Positions 26,064 to 36,300 of a stretch of 64,000 nucleotides of DNA are shown here, in pieces. Every line of letters begins with the position of its first letter. Positions within the stretch are counted from its first letter, which is position 1. The stretch is from Flavobacteriaceae bacterium LSUCC0859 (GTDB lineage: Bacteria > Bacteroidota > Bacteroidia > Flavobacteriales > Flavobacteriaceae), in contig JAKOGP010000001.1 in assembly GCA_022239325.1 (NCBI GenBank), positions 456,870 to 520,869 on the forward strand, read 5' to 3'. Made by a program: the position numbers and the translations under genes. The notes beneath the pieces are model-generated. The model was not told the origin of the DNA. It was given only the letters and a program-made list of their open reading frames with translations, and searched no databases.

Positions 26064-27038
26064 TTAAACCAGGTAAAAGAATGTAAAAACAAATACCCAT
26101 ACTAAATCTACAAAGTGCCAATACAGACCTACTTTTTCTACCATTTCGTAATGGCCACGTCTTTCATAGGTGCCTAAAACCACATTAAAAAATATGATAA
26201 TGTTAATGAGTACTCCGGTAAAAACGTGAAATCCGTGAAAGCCTGTAATAAAGAAAAAGAAATCTGCGAACAGCCTGCTACCGTATTCGTTCTGAATGAG
26301 ATTAGCCCCTTCTACAACCTGCACAGCGTCCTGTAGCTTATCTAGTGTAGCAGCTCTGGACAACAAAGTTTTTTCACCCTCCTCATTGATCATTTCTGTT
26401 CTAATAAGCACGTTATCATTGGATTTAACTCCAGCAACCACCTCCGCTAAATTAAAAGAGGTATGAGCCTTTTCACTAGAAAACCAAATACCGTTTTTAG
26501 ACTCGTGTTGTACCCTTTCAGAGGCTATAGGCGTAGAAAAGTCTCTTAGCGCTAATCTGTCTCCGGTGTTAGCGTCTACAAATTGTAAAATTCTTCCGCC
26601 TTTGGTCTCTAAAGCTCCAAAGTCCCCTTTGATAAAAGTGGCCCATTCCCAAGCCTGAGAACCCACAAAGATAATACCACCAATAACAGTCAAAAACATA
26701 TACCAGGTTACTGCCTTTTGTTTCATCTTATGTCCTGCGTCTACAGCCAAAACCATAGTTACGGAAGACATAATGAGAATGAAAGTCATGAAAGCCACAT
26801 AATACATAGGATAGTTTCCATGAAAGAAAGGCACGTGTGTAAACACCTCATCTGCTATAGGCCAAGATTCTATAAATTTAAATCTAGAAAAACCATAGGC
26901 TACAAGAAATCCAGAGAAAGTTAGGGCGTCTGATAGGATAAAAAACCACATCATCATTTTCCCATAACTAGCTTCTAGTGGTTTGTTACCTCCATTCCAT
27001 ACTGGAGTAGCCTGATTGTTTGTTATAGTAGTATCCAT
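26064..27038 (-). CDS. Cytochrome c oxidase subunit III with a large soluble insertion
   Basis: Heme-copper oxidase subunit III with the usual membrane helices, including ALTFSGFLVAYGFSRF, QAWEWATFIKG and TGFHGFHVFTGV with the family's conserved histidines. Between the helices ending near residue 137 and starting near 257 there is a hydrophilic insertion of about 120 residues. It makes the protein 324 residues long, against about 195 for the neighbouring copy. Subunit III stabilises the catalytic subunit and may help proton uptake. Confidence 0.92.
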   Translation of the reverse strand: MDTTITNNQATPVWNGGNKPLEASYGKMMMWFFILSDALTFSGFLVAYGFSRFKFIESWPIADEVFTHVPFFHGNYPMYYVAFMTFILIMSSVTMVLAVDAGHKMKQKAVTWYMFLTVIGGIIFVGSQAWEWATFIKGDFGALETKGGRILQFVDANTGDRLALRDFSTPIASERVQHESKNGIWFSSEKAHTSFNLAEVVAGVKSNDNVLIRTEMINEEGEKTLLSRAATLDKLQDAVQVVEGANLIQNEYGSRLFADFFFFITGFHGFHVFTGVLINIIIFFNVVLGTYERRGHYEMVEKVGLYWHFVDLVWVFVFTFFYLV

Positions 27039-27068
27039 ATAATAGTATTCGTATTAAATAAATTTCGT

Positions 27069-27076
27069 CAAATTTA
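27069..27076 (-). promoter_or_regulatory. Candidate -7 box for the subunit III / subunit IV genes
   Basis: Reads TAAATTTG on the minus strand, exact to TAnnTTTG. A TTTTC, not TTG, lies about 18 bases upstream. The transcript would start near 27062, 24 bases before the ATG. Confidence 0.4.
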
Positions 27077-27162
27077 CATCTTTTTTGAGCGAAAGAAAAT
27101 TATTTAGTTTCAAAAAAAAGCAGTTTTTTCAATATTTCTCCAGGATTTTTAAAAGTCCTATT

Positions 27163-27750
27163 CTAAGCAAAAAAATAAAAGAACAGAACCAAATACACCC
27201 ATAAGAGGTCTAAAAAATGCCAAAAGGTCTCTCCTAGACTCAATCCCAAATATTCTTCCTCATTATATTTCCCTCTAAGCTGGTTTACAATCACTACAAT
27301 TAAGCTAATGAGACCGGCTACCAAGTGTAAAATATGCACAAAGGCAATCAAAAAAATATAAGATAAGGTCACATTAGAAGTGGGGCCTGTAAAATAATAC
27401 CCCATAGCAATCATCTCAGAAAAACCTGAGAATTGCAAGCCAATAAAAAGAACGCCCAACAATAAAGTGCTTACTAAAAAAAGGGTGGTTTGCCTCTGTA
27501 GTCCTTTTTTTACGGACGCCTTGGCTAACATAAAAGTGACACTTGAAAGCACAATCACAGCTGTACTGTACCAAAAAGGTGTTGGCAATACAAAATTTTC
27601 AAACCAATCTTCCCTAGAGCTACTTACAATAAAAGCAGAAGTCCATCCTGCAAAACCCATAATTAAACTAATAATACCAAACCAAAGCATCATTTTTTTG
27701 GCTCTGGCATTTTTGGCGTAGGCACTCCCTTTGGTAAAATCTACTGACAT
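27163..27750 (-). CDS. Heme-copper oxidase subunit III, short form
   Basis: A 195-residue protein with five helices of the CoxC/CyoC family: GIISLIMGFAGWTSAFIVSS, LFIGLQFSGFSEMIA, and the conserved FVHILHLVAGLI and ETFWHFLDLLWVYLV with their histidines. It starts 5 bases downstream of cyoE and is probably co-transcribed with it. A second, longer subunit III follows, so the oxidase may contain two such subunits or use alternate ones. Confidence 0.92.
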   Translation of the reverse strand: MSVDFTKGSAYAKNARAKKMMLWFGIISLIMGFAGWTSAFIVSSSREDWFENFVLPTPFWYSTAVIVLSSVTFMLAKASVKKGLQRQTTLFLVSTLLLGVLFIGLQFSGFSEMIAMGYYFTGPTSNVTLSYIFLIAFVHILHLVAGLISLIVVIVNQLRGKYNEEEYLGLSLGETFWHFLDLLWVYLVLFFYFFA

Positions 27751-27755
27751 ATTTA

Positions 27756-28661
27756 TTAGTTTAAAAATTTATCAATTACGTAAATCATTTGAAGCAAGCT
27801 AATGTAAAAAACACTAGCTAACATAAGCTGTCTGGCCTCTTTTTGCCCTCCTTTTTCATATAATTTAAAAGAAAACCAAAGCATGATTAGACCTAAAATC
27901 CCCACAAAGATAGCTGCAGAAACGGAAAGAGACAAACGACCCGTAATACCCAAAACAGGGAACACAGAGATCAGAAGCATCCAAAAAGTGTACATGATAA
28001 TCTGTAAAGCAGTTCGCTTATCTTTTTTACCGGTTGGCAACATTTTAAAACCTCCTCTTTGGTAGTCTTCATCTAAAAGCCAAGCTAAGGCCCAAAAATG
28101 TGGAAATTGCCAAAAGAACTGAATCATAAACAAGGTGCCTGCCTCTATTCCAAAACTATGAGTAGCAGACACCCATCCCAACATAAATGGAATAGCACCT
28201 GGAATGGCTCCCACAAAAACAGACAGTGGTGTTATAGTCTTTAAAGGAGTGTATACACTGGTGTATAAAAAAATTGAAATCGCAGCAAACATGGCTGTTT
28301 TCGGACTTAAAACATACAAGCTTATCAATCCTAAAACAGTCATCAGTACCGCAAAGAACAGTGCCTGACTTACACTAATAGCTTTGGTGGGAATGGGTCT
28401 GTTTTGAGTGCGTTTCATCAGGGCATCTAAATCCTTTTCTATGACCTGATTAAAAGCATTGGAAGCACCAACCATACAATAGCCTCCAAAAGCCAACAAA
28501 CCAATATCGTAGAAAGAAACCTCGGTGGCTGCCAATAAATATCCTGCAACGGCAGAAAAAACAACACTTAGGGCCAATCTCATTTTAGTGAGCTCTCTAA
28601 AATTAGAAAGCGCACTAGCCTGGTATACGGGTACATCTAAAATCTCTGATTTTTGCTGCAT
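27756..28661 (-). CDS. cyoE: Protoheme IX farnesyltransferase (heme O synthase)
   Basis: The enzyme adds a farnesyl group to heme b, making heme O, the precursor of the heme A used by aa3 oxidase. The 301 residues are mainly helices of the UbiA superfamily. The prenyl-diphosphate/Mg site NQVIEKDLDALMKRTQNRPIP and the second Asp-rich loop DEDYQRGGFKML are present. It opens the oxidase gene block and has a good promoter upstream. The heme A synthase is not in the window. Confidence 0.96.
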   Translation of the reverse strand: MQQKSEILDVPVYQASALSNFRELTKMRLALSVVFSAVAGYLLAATEVSFYDIGLLAFGGYCMVGASNAFNQVIEKDLDALMKRTQNRPIPTKAISVSQALFFAVLMTVLGLISLYVLSPKTAMFAAISIFLYTSVYTPLKTITPLSVFVGAIPGAIPFMLGWVSATHSFGIEAGTLFMIQFFWQFPHFWALAWLLDEDYQRGGFKMLPTGKKDKRTALQIIMYTFWMLLISVFPVLGITGRLSLSVSAAIFVGILGLIMLWFSFKLYEKGGQKEARQLMLASVFYISLLQMIYVIDKFLN

Positions 28662-28683
28662 GAGTAGCCTTTAATTAAGGGTG

Positions 28684-28714
28684 CAAAGATAGGTCTCAAG
28701 ACATGTATTTGCAA
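28684..28714 (-). promoter_or_regulatory. Promoter for cyoE and the oxidase subunit III gene
   Basis: On the minus strand, TTG (28714-28712), 20 bases, then TATCTTTG (28691-28684), an exact Bacteroidota -33/-7 pair. Start near 28678 gives a leader of about 17 bases. Confidence 0.65.
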
Positions 28715-28733
28715 TTATTAAAGAGATAAAGAC

Positions 28734-28762
28734 AAAAAAAAAACCGAGCCTAAAGGCTCGGT
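28734..28762 (-). terminator. Intrinsic terminator after tonB
   Basis: A perfect 8-bp stem, ACCGAGCC and GGCTCGGT, with a TAAA loop. On the minus strand it runs into a long T stretch (complement of AAAAAAAAA). It lies 20 bases after the tonB stop. Confidence 0.9.
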
Positions 28763-28782
28763 CTCATATGCTTGTAAATAAT

Positions 28783-29499
28783 TTACTGTAGCTTAAAGGT
28801 AATTGGAATACTAAAAGGAACTCTTACCGGTCTACCTCTTTGCTTCCCTGGTATCATTTTAGGTAGCTTCTCAATAATTCTAAGTGCCTCTGCTTCTAAG
28901 TTTTTGTCCGGACCACGGTATCTGATATTCCCTATACTACCATCTTTTTGAATGGTAAACATCACATTTACCCTACCTTGTACCCCCATTTCCTGAGCGA
29001 TTTCCGGGTAGCGGAAGTTTCTTTTAATATGCTTTTGCATCATTTCATTAAAACAAGCTCTTACCGCTTCTGGCCCTTTGCTTGTCTCAGACTCACAACC
29101 TGGAAAAACAGGTACGTCTTCAATAACCGCAAAAGGAATAGAGAGATCTTCATCAAAGTCTTCTTCTACTACGTCGTCTATCTCTATTACTTCATCCTGA
29201 GAAGTTTCTGTAGACTCAATAACAGTTTCTTCAATTTCTTCCTCATCTTCTACTACCTCAATAATTTCTGGGGCAGCTGGTGGCGGTGGTGGCGGTGGCG
29301 TTTTAATTTGCTCGGTCATTGGAACCTCTTCATCTAATTGATCTTCCACATTTAGAGTGAAATCAAAATTACTTTCTTCATCGTAGGTTTTCCATTCTAA
29401 AGCACGCCAAGTGAATAACAAAGTTGCACACAAGCCAATCACAAAGTATAGGCTTATATTTTTAGTTAAATCTGCTTTAGGATTCTTTTTTGGTTCCAT
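28783..29499 (-). CDS. TonB family energy transducer
   Basis: TonB couples the inner-membrane proton gradient to outer-membrane receptors. The 238 residues have one N-terminal helix (about 14-31), a Pro run (PPPPPPP near 68-74), an unusually acidic spacer (about 77-120, mostly Glu/Asp) and a C-terminal TonB domain (about 150-238, with RYPEIAQEMGVQGRVNVMF and PVRVPFSIPITFKL). No ExbB/ExbD genes are adjacent, so this is a stand-alone transducer. It could equally serve another envelope function, as many Bacteroidota have several. Confidence 0.92.
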   Translation of the reverse strand: MEPKKNPKADLTKNISLYFVIGLCATLLFTWRALEWKTYDEESNFDFTLNVEDQLDEEVPMTEQIKTPPPPPPPAAPEIIEVVEDEEEIEETVIESTETSQDEVIEIDDVVEEDFDEDLSIPFAVIEDVPVFPGCESETSKGPEAVRACFNEMMQKHIKRNFRYPEIAQEMGVQGRVNVMFTIQKDGSIGNIRYRGPDKNLEAEALRIIEKLPKMIPGKQRGRPVRVPFSIPITFKLQ

Positions 29500-29519
29500 A
29501 GTATGTTATTTAATGATGG

Positions 29520-29551
29520 CTAATTTAAAAATTTATTTATAAACACGACAA
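29520..29551 (-). promoter_or_regulatory. Candidate promoter for tonB
   Basis: TTG (29551-29549), 21 bases, TAAATTAG (29527-29520) on the minus strand, one mismatch to TAnnTTTG. It lies in the short gap between the vanZ-like gene and tonB. Confidence 0.35.
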
Positions 29552-29561
29552 CTAATTTCTT

Positions 29562-29951
29562 CTAATTCACGTCTCTTTTTTTCAAAAACCAGAAGTAAGA
29601 CAAGAGGCTTGCTCCTAAAACACCCAGCGCATTGGCTAGGGCGTCTTCCCACTCTCCAAACCTTCCTGGAATGGCGTATGCTTGAATCCCTTCAATTACC
29701 GTGCCATACACTATATGAAAAACCATTCCAAACAAAAGCAAGGCGCGCTTTTTATGAAACAGCAGCGGCTGCATATACCAAGCAAAGTAAAAGGAAAAAC
29801 CTAGTAAGAAATAAAAACCTGCATGGGCAAATTTGTCCACAAAAGGAATAGTGGGTAAGGCATCGGCCTGTAAAGGCGTTAGGCTCAAATAAGTGAGAAT
29901 CAGTAAAAGAAAAACATACTGACCCCAAAAAAAAATTCCCCTAAGCTCCAA
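29562..29951 (-). CDS. VanZ-like membrane protein
   Basis: A 129-residue protein with four hydrophobic helices and the VanZ-type features [17 protein letters not shown] and [32 protein letters not shown]. VanZ proteins are linked to teicoplanin resistance in enterococci, but the broad family is of unknown function in Bacteroidota. It overlaps the end of gcvH by 11 bases, so it is co-translated with gcvH. Confidence 0.88.
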   Translation of the reverse strand: MELRGIFFWGQYVFLLLILTYLSLTPLQADALPTIPFVDKFAHAGFYFLLGFSFYFAWYMQPLLFHKKRALLLFGMVFHIVYGTVIEGIQAYAIPGRFGEWEDALANALGVLGASLLSYFWFLKKRDVN

Positions 29952-30318
29952 TAAGTTCCTTGTATGCTTCGTGGGAAAGAAGACTATCTACCTCAGAAGG
30001 ATCAGAAATTTTAATCTTGATCATCCAAGCGCCGTAAGCGTCCTCATTCACAGATTCTGGAGCGTCTTCCAGAGCCTCATTAAACTCAATGACCTCACCA
30101 CTAAGGGGCGAAAACAAATCTGACACCGTTTTTACGGCCTCTACGGTTCCAAACACAGCGTCTTTATCTAAAGTTTCATCTAGGGTGTCTACCTCTACAT
30201 ATACAATGTCACCCAATTCTGACTGGGCAAAATCTGTAATGCCTACTGTGGCAACATCTCCCTCTAAACGCACCCATTCGTGGTCTTTTGTGTACTTTAA
30301 TTCTGCAGGTATATTCAT
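29941..30318 (-). CDS. gcvH: Glycine cleavage system H protein
   Basis: The H protein carries the aminomethyl group on a lipoylated lysine between the P, T and L proteins in glycine breakdown. The 125-residue sequence has the lipoyl site in [13 protein letters not shown] (Lys63) and the start [16 protein letters not shown]. The P, T and L genes are not in the window. It has its own promoter just upstream, and is followed by the overlapping vanZ-like gene. Confidence 0.97.
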   Translation of the reverse strand: MNIPAELKYTKDHEWVRLEGDVATVGITDFAQSELGDIVYVEVDTLDETLDKDAVFGTVEAVKTVSDLFSPLSGEVIEFNEALEDAPESVNEDAYGAWMIKIKISDPSEVDSLLSHEAYKELIGA

Positions 30319-30340
30319 CTGAAATTAGTTTGTTAAAAGA

Positions 30341-30371
30341 CAAATGTAATTTAAAATACCCCTTCTCACAA
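30341..30371 (-). promoter_or_regulatory. Promoter for gcvH overlapping the sprA terminator
   Basis: On the minus strand, TTG (30371-30369), 20 bases, then TACATTTG (30348-30341), an exact -33/-7 pair. The TTG lies inside the hairpin at 30359-30375. Confidence 0.65.
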
Positions 30372-30375
30372 GGGG
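30359..30375 (-). terminator. Hairpin after sprA, likely terminator
   Basis: CCCCTT and AAGGGG pair around a 5-base loop, followed on the minus strand by TATTTTAAATT. It lies about 19 bases after the sprA stop. The T run is interrupted, so it may be leaky. Confidence 0.55.
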
Positions 30376-30393
30376 CTAAAATAGATTTTAAAG

Positions 30394-33300
30394 CTAATTC
30401 CCAAAATTGTATCTCAAACTCAGACCTGTATTTATTAATTGCTGTGGAAAGGCCGTAGAAACGGCATATTTAGAAAAAGAAAAATCATAAAAAAACAAGG
30501 CGTTCAAATTCTGGCTCAAAGCGTACTCTGCTCGGAGTTTGGCAGAGAGAAAATACTGACCAGCACTTAACTGGGTGTTGTCTAACTCTAAATTTCTAAT
30601 GAGGGTAAAGTTATCTCTCAAGCTCAGGTCTGCCTTAATGTTTAAGTCGCTCTTAAGTCTTTTCCTGGAGCCTCCAATATTGGTGGTAAAAGAAACATCT
30701 TTAATTCTATAGCCTACGCCCAGGGTATATTCTTTGCCCTGCATTTCGGTGAGTAAGTTGTTGTCAAAACTCATGGAGAGGGCGCGTTCCATATTCATCT
30801 CAAAAAGCATACTCAAAGCACTCTTAGTTTCAAAATCTATGCGAACCAAGGGATTAAATGCGTCGTTAAGCACTAAATTATTAAATATGTAATCCGGACG
30901 TTCATCCCCAGTTTCTGGGTGGTAGCGGCTGTTTTCTTTTTCTAAGTTGGTCCCAAAAGAGTTCACACTAAAAGCAGCCCTATACCCATGACTCACCGTA
31001 AATCTGGTGAATTTTTCCTTAAACCACGGCAGCCTCATAAAGCCAGTATATTTCATATTCCAGTTGGGAATAGGTAGTTTTCCAAAAGCGCTCAGGCCTA
31101 CTTTCTCTGCAGATTGTCCAGTATAGGCTGCGTAAAAAGCTGGGAGCAGCACCTGCTGGCTTGTTTTCCCATAGGCTCTAGGAAAGCCCTGCGCATCTAG
31201 CTCTCCATTAAACTCTGGATTCCCCGCTCCCAAACGCCTAGCGATAGTGGCGCGGTAGTTTTTAAAATTTTCAAAATTCTCAGAAAAATCTGCATCCCCG
31301 GAAGAAAAGAAAGTCTTGATCATCATGGCAGACATACTAAAGTTCCCCTGAGCGTTACCCAACAAATTTTCATACTCATACTGAAAGGGAGCTGTGGTTT
31401 TTATTTTAAAAGTCTCTCTGTAGTTTTCCGTAAACTGTTTGTCTGCAAATAAATCTATGGTGAGATCTGCTATGGGCTGAACCGTTGCTGTAAATTTAAA
31501 CTGGCTGTTGTGGGTCATCACAAAAGGCTCATTAAAATCTTGAAATGTGGTAAGCCAACCCCTCCTAGCCGCGTTAAAACGCACCTCAGATTGGTTCCCG
31601 AAAACAAAGCCCATACTAGGCCTATTGGTACCTAAGAATCCTATACGTTGGGTAAACCCAGGAAGGTATTTCCCATTATTTTCTGCGTAATTAAAGCCAA
31701 TTCGCTTAAACATAGTGATCAAATCCAAACCAATGGAAGACTTGTCATTTTTTTGAAATTGACTGCTCAGTACCGGACTAAAAGGCACATTGGCCCCAGC
31801 GGGCTTGTTCTTTTTGTTTTTATACAAACCTAAAAAACTGTAAAAGCGCTGCATACTTAAGCTGGCGTTAAAGGTATGGGTATTGGCGTTTTGTACCGAG
31901 TTCATTTCCTCTTCAGCAAGTTCTCTAAGGGCCTCCCCCCCACGTTGCCACTCAAAGTCTGCGGTATAGGAATACTGGGCATTTATAAAGTTTAAGAAAG
32001 GAATTTTAGCAAATGGAAGCTCGTAATTGAGTTGGAGCTGCTGCACAAAACGATTAGACTCCCCGTAGTCAAAAAAGCCATCCCAAATAGAAAGCGACTC
32101 GTTTATATTGTTGGCGTCTTCCCTGCCGTCGTTAAAATAGTTTCTCACAATATTATTGGAAGCAGCAGTTAAATTAGCCTTCAAAGATTTAGTGAGGTTA
32201 TAATTAATTACGTACTGCCAATTAAACAAATAGTTGCGCTGCTGCAAAAATGGAAGCTCCAAGCGATCTTCCCCTGGGCTGGCTACATCTCTAAATTGTT
32301 GCTGATTAAACGATCTATTAATATTGGCATTTACCGCAAAATTACTAGGCAAGAGGTTTAGATTAAAGTCTTTGAGCCACTTCCAATACCCACTCTTAAG
32401 AATCGAATCTTTCTTTGCCAAGGGCGCAATTTCTAGAGGCTTAAAGTTGTACCCATACACAAAACCCGTTCTCACTTGCTGCTCCTGCATCTCTGCAATC
32501 TCAAAATCTCTGTGCTGGGTGTGGTTATAGGCATAATTGAGCGTAAAGTTCTCAGGACTGTAGAATCTTTTGGGACTTTCTTTTTCAGAAGAAGCGTTTT
32601 TTCTCACCCCTAACAAACTAATACTAGAACGCTTGGTATAGGTCTCTGCTTGTCTCTCAATAAGCTGAGCTTCTTGGCCGCTGGCCGATGCCCCTATCCG
32701 ATCTGACAATTTGAGATCTTCGTATACTGGGTCAAATTCTGGTCTACTTTTAGCCTCAGAAACCCCGTAATTTAAAGGAAGTTGAACCCCCCAATCTGAA
32801 GGCAGCAGTTTCCCCAAATTAATTTGAGTTACCAGATCGTAAGACAAGGCATCTGTTCTACTACGCTCATTGGGCATTTGATCTAAACCTCCAAAACCAG
32901 AAGTGCTTTTGGCAGCATTCGCAGAGACGGAAATCAGGTCTGCCATATTCGCGTCCATTCCCGCTAAAGCTGCCCAACCCCCTTGGTTGTCCAGACCCGA
33001 GAGTCGCAACTCGTTAAACCATACCTCTGCCCTTGCAGGTCTAGAAGACACGTTCTTTACACCCACCATCATCCCTCTGAGGTTTCCTAAAGAAGGGTTC
33101 CCTTTTATCCCAATACGCATAACAGCAGCTGCCCTTGGAGCCAAAGCATTTACCGGGATTAAACTACCGTTTACATAGTCGTAATAAGTGAGTTCGCTTA
33201 AACTTTGGTTGGCAATTCCCAAAGACTTAATCTCTGCCAGCACCGCAACAGGAATATCCAATTCATTGTTGGAAGGCCAAACCGATTCTGGGGTGCTTGC

Positions 33301-36300
33301 CCCGTGAGGGGTAAATTCTAAGGGCAACTCTATTTGATAAAAATTCTCTGAAAAATCAGTACCCATTCTCAGAAAACCTACCAAAGGCATCTCTGTATTT
33401 ACATAATCTGTTTCTACTATTTGTTCTGCGTGCATGAACAACCTAAGGCGCTTGTATTGTCTGAGATCAAATTGAGTGTTTTTAAACACCCCCCTGGCGT
33501 CTTGGGGAGCTAACTGCCTTAGCAAGAGAGAAAGAGACTGCTCATTCTGTCTAATAATGGTGTTGTTGTTATTGAGTTGTTCCCTAAGGACCCCTGGTGG
33601 TAAGGTATAGGGAATGGGAATACGGGTACTATTCTCCTCCACATTTACCGTATTTACCTCTAGTTGGGTTCCAATGTCTGCTGGCTTTTGCAAAGGGTCT
33701 GTCTGCAAGGGGCCTTGGTACACCCGCCAATCTCCACGAACCAAATCTAAACTCGCAAAACGGAGCACCACCGGCTCAGAGAACTTAGTCAAATACATTC
33801 TCATAAAACTCATAGATCTAAAATCTGAAATACCGCCCACAGCATTGGTAAAATCACTTAGCGGAATTTTATATTGGATCCATCTTACTGGAAGCTCCTG
33901 CCCGTTGGGTAGCCTTGGGCTTGTCCCCTCCTTAATATCGGTAACATAAGGGTCATCTATGGAGGTGTTGGGCTTTATTTGAATGCGATACTCATAGTAA
34001 CTATTTACCGTATTCATAGTTAAATCTCTGTCAATGTCTTCTACATCTGGTAAGGTAGTAGACCCTCTTTTGGTATTTGTTACTGCTACAGGTGCGTTGC
34101 CTTGTGTATTATTAAAATCTAGATACCGCTCCAAAATACTTCCTGTTCTATCTAAATAATACCTAAAATTATCTCCCGCAGGGTCTTCAGAGTTGTTGTT
34201 AGTGAAAATACTAGCCTCCTGAGTGTCTGAGAGTCCGTCCAAGCCAATATCTTGCAAATTCCTATTATTCTCATTCACGTCAAAAGCATAGACCAAAGAT
34301 TGGGTAGCAGGTACTTGCCCCCAAGAAGTAGCTGCAACAAGACTCTCGCTATTGGTCCCCGGCAAGCCATTTTCATATTGCTTCCTACCATCTTTTAAAA
34401 TATCCTCAGAAATATTACCTAAATTAATAACCAACTCTCCAGCGTCTGTCCCTACGCCGTCTACATAGGGATCCATAACCCAAAACTGCACAAACTCAAT
34501 ATTTGCCTGCTCAAAGTTAGTGGTACTCAAAGGCCTCATTATCCCTGCCCATTTCTCGGATTCTTGTAAACCCTGAAAATTTTGAGCATTGTTATAAGGC
34601 CCTTTTTGTGCGGGGTACAATGCCAAATCCAAAGTGGGATTTACCGTGGTTTGTCCTTGAGCAATATCCGTTTGAGGAAAAACCTCATCTATAAAAATTC
34701 TTCGAGTGGGGTTGGTAGAAATATCATTATTATTCACCCCTGCTGGTCTTTGAATGGTGTAAAATATAGGGTCTATGGTATACCAAGCCAATTTAGACCT
34801 ACCATACCCATTTCTTAGATTTTCAGGATCTTCTGGACTAGTACCGTAAAGCGACTGACCATTACTTGTAAATTCTAGTGGAGTACTAGCCAAACTCCAT
34901 CCCAATGCAGAACGAACATCTATGAGAGACTGCGCTCCTTCAAAATCATCTAAATAGGTAGTAACCTCACCCCTAAAATCTGCATTTCTAGGAGCGCCAG
35001 GTTTTAAAAATGCCATCTCTGCCCGCACAGACAACATAGAGGGAACCGTGGTTTCTACATGGGGTAACTCGTTAGCCCATCTGGTTAAAAAAGGAAGCTC
35101 TTTAGAATAATTAGCATTAAAACCAAAAATAGTGTTGTTTACTGCCTCTGTACCGTAATTAGATTTTTGTGTCAGAGGACGCTCATTTAGATTTAGCAAG
35201 CTACCGCCCAATACAAAATCTTCTGAAAATCTGTGTTGTACATTTACCCCACTAAATCTCCTGTTCTGCTGGCCAAAAACCGCATTGTCTTCTACCGATA
35301 TTTCTATAGGTACATTAGAAGCTTGTAAGCTAGGGTCTAATAACTGTACGGTACCGGCTGTGTAATTTACCGTATAATCCAATCCCTCTTGTAAAAGTCT
35401 TCCCCCTGCTGTTACCCGAACAGACCCCCTAGGCACATTAATGGCACCAATAGGAATCCCATTAAAACCTTCAGACTTGTATTGTCCCTTTAAAATAAAC
35501 TTGTTTTTTTCAGGCTGTTGCAGTGCAGCGGCTTTGGTGTTTTTGTATAAGGATCTAAACACATATTTTTTCTGATTACCATTAAAATCTTCCTCTGTGA
35601 CTGCCTCATAATTTCCCCCGCCAAGAACCTCAAATAAATGAGACCCAAAAGGCTCTACAGTGGTAAAAATAATACTACCGCTCTCCGTTAATACTGTTTT
35701 TCCAGGTAGAAAATCAAAAAAACCGTCTCCTCCCTCTTGCAGGTCTTGGTAGGCATTTAAGCGGTCTAGATTAAATACGTCCAATAAAATTCTTTGCTCC
35801 AATGGCTTAGGATCTGAAGGCCATCCCGCGGCGCCACTTACCGGACTAATATAGTTTCTGGGACTGGGATCTGAATATATAATATTAAACTTAAAATCTT
35901 CCTCGCTCAGAGCGTAAGCACCAATGGGATATATATTTTTCATCATCAGGTCCCAAATGGGATCTTTTACCTGAGTAATATTACTTTTTAATAATTTTAA
36001 AATAAGGGTGTTGTTATTAATCACTGGAGCGGTAGTGGTATTTACCACACTGCTGGCTGCTACCCCTCCGTTGGCAAACTCTCCCACCTGATACACCTTT
36101 CCCATATAAGTATATTGAAAGGCCACCCCTAAAACTTCATCTGAGGAGAGCTGTTGGCTCAATGAAATATATCCCAAGCTCGGATGGTAGGTAAAATCTC
36201 TATCCTCCTCTAATTTTCTGGCGTTTTCTAAAATGGCATAATCAAAACCCTGATTGGCCTTTAGACCGGGCAGATTAAATCCTGCCTCTACGGTAGCGAT

